From Deltaproteobacteria bacterium (GTDB lineage: Bacteria > Bdellovibrionota > UBA1018), in assembly GCA_013286765.1 (NCBI GenBank), contig JABDFB010000087.1, positions 1 through 7,720 of the forward strand: 7,720 nucleotides of DNA, read 5' to 3'. Positions within the stretch are counted from its first letter, which is position 1. Every line of letters starts with the position of its first letter. Position numbers and translations under genes: made by a program. Of the stretch, positions 5,615 to 7,720 are shown piece by piece. The notes beneath the pieces are model-generated. The model was not told the DNA's origin. It was given only the letters and a program-made list of their open reading frames with translations, and ran no database searches.

Positions 5615-7720
5615 CTTTTTCTGCTCTTTCTCGGTCTGGTAGGCCACCTGGGCTACCTAGGAGAGCCAGGTAGGATGCCGAGTTTTGAAGAGGTACGGCG
5701 GAATTATCACTCTTCAGAGAGTATTATCTATGACCGACATAATAAACTGATACACGAATACCGTGTAAAGATGAACACTCGTCAACTTGAGTGGACACCT
5801 GTCGAACTGGTTTCACCGTCGATGAAAGAGATGACAGTTCTCTCGGAGGATAAAAGATTTTGGACACATTCTGGTGTGGACTGGTGCGCTGCGCTCTTCG
5901 CCCTCGTGAAAAATACTACTGGTAACAATGGTAGAAAAAGAGGTGCGAGCACTATTACGATGCAGTTAGCCTCCATTCTAGATCAACAACTGGCGCGAAG
6001 GAATAAACGCGGTCGCACAGTGAACCAGAAACTCGGACAGCTCTGGGCGGCCCTCGAAATAGAAAGGTCGTGGACTAAAAAACAAATTCTGGAAGCCTAT
6101 CTCAATCTAATCTCCTTCAGGGGAGAACTTCGCGGGATTCGCGCAGCGTCCTTAGGATTGTTTGAAAAGGCTCCGCACGGTCTGGATATTGACGAATCGC
6201 TGATTTTGGCAGCATTGATTCGGGCACCTTCGGCCGAAATTTCTGAAGTCAAACGGCGCGCATGCGGTCTGGCCGATGAATTCCTTCGCAAGAATAGCCA
6301 GAATGCCCAGCATGGTGAGCGTCATGGTGAGTATCAGGGTGCTTATCAAAATACCTGTCAGGGAATCACAACGCTGCTTAGCCAATCACAGCTGCGTTTA
6401 ATGCGAATCCATTCACCCGTGGCGCTAGCCCCTCACATTACAAAATATTTTTCGGAAAATACAGGACACTCGATTGGGTATTCTACGCTAGATGCCGGTT
6501 TACAGGGCTTTGTGCTGGAGACGCTTCGGCATCAGATTCTTTCGCTCCGATCTAAAAATGCACAAGACGCTGCCGCACTCGTTCTCGAAAATGCTACCGG
6601 AGAAGTGCTCGCCTATGTGGGTGGAGTAGATGATCTTTCGAGCGCAGCTTACGTGGATGGAGTGAGAGCGCCGAGGCAGGCAGGGTCGACGCTGAAGCCT
6701 TTTCTTTATGGTCTGGCATTCGATTCTCGTTATTTGACTGCAGCTTCGCTGATCGACGATTCGCCCGTTGAAATTCCCGTTCTGGGTGGAGTTTATCGTC
6801 CTAGGAATTATGGAAATGAGTTCTACGGTTTGGTAAGTGTCAGAACAGCTCTCGCTTCATCGCTCAATGTTCCGGCAGTTAAGACATTAGAACTGGTGGG
6901 GGTGCGGTCTTTCGTTGAAATCCTGACAGCGCTTGGATTTCAAAATCTCAGAGAGGCTGATTATTATGGACCATCGTTAGCTCTAGGCGCAGCTGATATT
7001 ACGCTCTGGGATTTAGTAAATGCGTATCGGACTTTGGCAAATCGGGGTATTTGGTCCGAGTCGCGCATTCGTGTGGGTAAAGTAAATACACCCAATAAAA
7101 GAGTTTTTTCACCCGAAGCTGTTTTTCTCCTTTCGTCTATACTTTCAGATCGCGAAGCTCGAAGCCTTACTTTTGGTCTGGAGAACCCGTTGGCTCAGCG
7201 ATTCTGGACTGCTGTCAAAACAGGTACGAGTAAGGACATGCGCGATAACTACTGTATTGGTTATTCCGATAAATATACTGTTGGGGTGTGGGTCGGAAAC
7301 TTTTCAGGCGAAGCCATGTGGGATGTGACAGGTATAACGGGTGCAGCGCCTGCTTGGGCTGAAATCATGAAGGAGTTACATAGCAACAGCCGCGGCCAAG
7401 AGGTGCAGGCACCCAGTGGCCCACTTCATGCCGTACCCAGCGGCATAGTCTCAATCGGTAATGAATGGTATCTCCGAGGCACAGAGCCAATAGAAGCTCA
7501 TTCTCGGGCGGGTCTTCCGTCAGAAACATTGCAAAAATTTGGCTCAGCAAACCGTCCTAAAATTACTTACCCGGCAGAGGGAATGGTACTTGCGTTGGAT
7601 CCAGATATTCCGGCATCGCAGCAAGTGGTTAAATTCGAAGCTCGGCCCAAGAGCGCCAAAATAAAATGGGTATTAGAAGAGCTTTCTCGCAATGAGGCCG
7701 AAAGAAACATTGATAGGAAT
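5612..7720 (+). CDS. pbpC: Penicillin-binding protein 1C, bifunctional peptidoglycan glycosyltransferase/transpeptidase (3'-partial)
   Basis: Class A PBP of the inner membrane facing the periplasm; it polymerises lipid II and carries a penicillin-binding transpeptidase domain. The 703 codons run to the right edge without a stop. In order: a short hydrophobic N-terminus (residues 1-17); a GT51 domain with EDKRFWTHSGVDW (catalytic Glu79), GASTITMQLA (111-120), a QKLGQ segment and EAYLNLISFRGEL; a linker with RRACGL; a transpeptidase domain with nucleophile Ser359 in STLK, SLN at 417-419 and KTGTS from 536; then the start of a BiPBP_C domain (about residue 649, PKITYPAEG). E. coli PbpC has 770 residues, so perhaps 40-70 are missing. 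The Gln in QKLGQ, where other class A enzymes have Glu, is normal for PBP1C. ATG 5612 was chosen because it overlaps the upstream stop and keeps the anchor; GTG 5609 would add one residue, and Met22 (5675) would remove the anchor. The preceding A2M gene is its classic partner. No catalytic motif is missing. Confidence 0.95.
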   Translation, partial: MLFLLFLGLVGHLGYLGEPGRMPSFEEVRRNYHSSESIIYDRHNKLIHEYRVKMNTRQLEWTPVELVSPSMKEMTVLSEDKRFWTHSGVDWCAALFALVKNTTGNNGRKRGASTITMQLASILDQQLARRNKRGRTVNQKLGQLWAALEIERSWTKKQILEAYLNLISFRGELRGIRAASLGLFEKAPHGLDIDESLILAALIRAPSAEISEVKRRACGLADEFLRKNSQNAQHGERHGEYQGAYQNTCQGITTLLSQSQLRLMRIHSPVALAPHITKYFSENTGHSIGYSTLDAGLQGFVLETLRHQILSLRSKNAQDAAALVLENATGEVLAYVGGVDDLSSAAYVDGVRAPRQAGSTLKPFLYGLAFDSRYLTAASLIDDSPVEIPVLGGVYRPRNYGNEFYGLVSVRTALASSLNVPAVKTLELVGVRSFVEILTALGFQNLREADYYGPSLALGAADITLWDLVNAYRTLANRGIWSESRIRVGKVNTPNKRVFSPEAVFLLSSILSDREARSLTFGLENPLAQRFWTAVKTGTSKDMRDNYCIGYSDKYTVGVWVGNFSGEAMWDVTGITGAAPAWAEIMKELHSNSRGQEVQAPSGPLHAVPSGIVSIGNEWYLRGTEPIEAHSRAGLPSETLQKFGSANRPKITYPAEGMVLALDPDIPASQQVVKFEARPKSAKIKWVLEELSRNEAERNIDRN
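5646..5671 (+). repeat. Small inverted repeat near the 5' end of pbpC
   Basis: ACCTGG (5646-5651) is complementary to CCAGGT (5666-5671), and an alternative pairing CTACC (5653-5657) with GGTAG (5669-5673) is also possible. It starts 34 bases after the pbpC start codon, within the anchor-encoding codons. A hairpin in the mRNA is possible, but the stem is short and may be chance. Confidence 0.3.
6308..6367 (+). repeat. Degenerate 12-bp tandem repeat (five units) in the pbpC linker
   Basis: Five in-frame 12-base units encode QHGE, RHGE, YQGA, YQNT and CQGI (residues 233-252), a tetrapeptide pattern of x-[H/Q]-G/N-x. The first two units share the nine bases CATGGTGAG exactly; the others are increasingly diverged. 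The repeat lies between the GT51 and transpeptidase domains, away from all catalytic motifs, and is rich in polar residues, so it probably forms a flexible linker. Confidence 0.7.

Noticed and set aside
5270..5647. Reverse-strand open frame of 125 codons across the A2M/pbpC junction
   Set aside because: It lies antisense to the conserved A2M C-terminus and the pbpC start, shows no recognisable domain, and is explained by the base pattern of the real genes.
5600..5680. Possible terminator or promoter between the two genes
   Set aside because: The genes overlap by one base, and the small inverted repeat at 5646-5671 has no following T run, so neither is supported.
6110..6135. FRGEL in the GT51 domain of PBP1C in place of the more usual FGGN-type motif
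   Set aside because: It looked like a degraded motif, but it matches the form I recall from many PBP1C proteins of other proteobacteria, so it is a subfamily trait.
6152..6385. Reverse-strand open frame with a hydrophobic, transmembrane-like stretch
   Set aside because: The repeated ILTMTLTML-like stretch is the antisense reading of the 12-base repeat in pbpC; the forward frame carries conserved GT51 and linker sequence.

Overview
The window holds two protein-coding genes on the + strand, both cut by the window edges, with almost no intergenic DNA. They belong to a Gram-negative bacterium: one product is a bacterial alpha-2-macroglobulin (A2M), which works in the periplasm, and the other is a class A penicillin-binding protein of the PBP1C type. 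Base composition looks balanced (roughly half GC by eye) and the same across both genes. From remembered family sequences, both proteins resemble the large proteobacterial A2M/PBP1C type. The organism cannot be named from this window; a proteobacterium or a relative such as Bdellovibrionota is a low-confidence guess.

Layout. Bases 1-5612 encode a very large A2M, lacking its N-terminus because the reading frame is open to the left edge. Its stop codon overlaps the start codon of pbpC by one base (TGATG, 5610-5614). pbpC then runs to the right edge, 703 codons with no stop, so its C-terminal end is missing. I found no RNA genes, mobile elements, CRISPR array, promoter or terminator, and no credible reverse-strand gene. 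No stretch longer than 300 bases is without a gene.

How the genes work together. The pairing of a thioester-containing bacterial A2M with PBP1C is known (yfhM-pbpC in E. coli). The established proposal is that the A2M covalently traps proteases that breach the outer membrane, while PBP1C makes or repairs peptidoglycan. Here the A2M keeps its CLEQ thioester motif, and the PBP1C keeps both its glycosyltransferase motifs and its SxxK, SxN and KTG transpeptidase motifs. Both proteins therefore look functional.

This is a recognised system rather than a new one. The less ordinary details are an acidic, serine-rich insert in the A2M, a degenerate tetrapeptide repeat in PBP1C between its two catalytic domains, an unusually short PBP1C membrane anchor without N-terminal basic residues, and a cluster of small palindromes inside the A2M gene.
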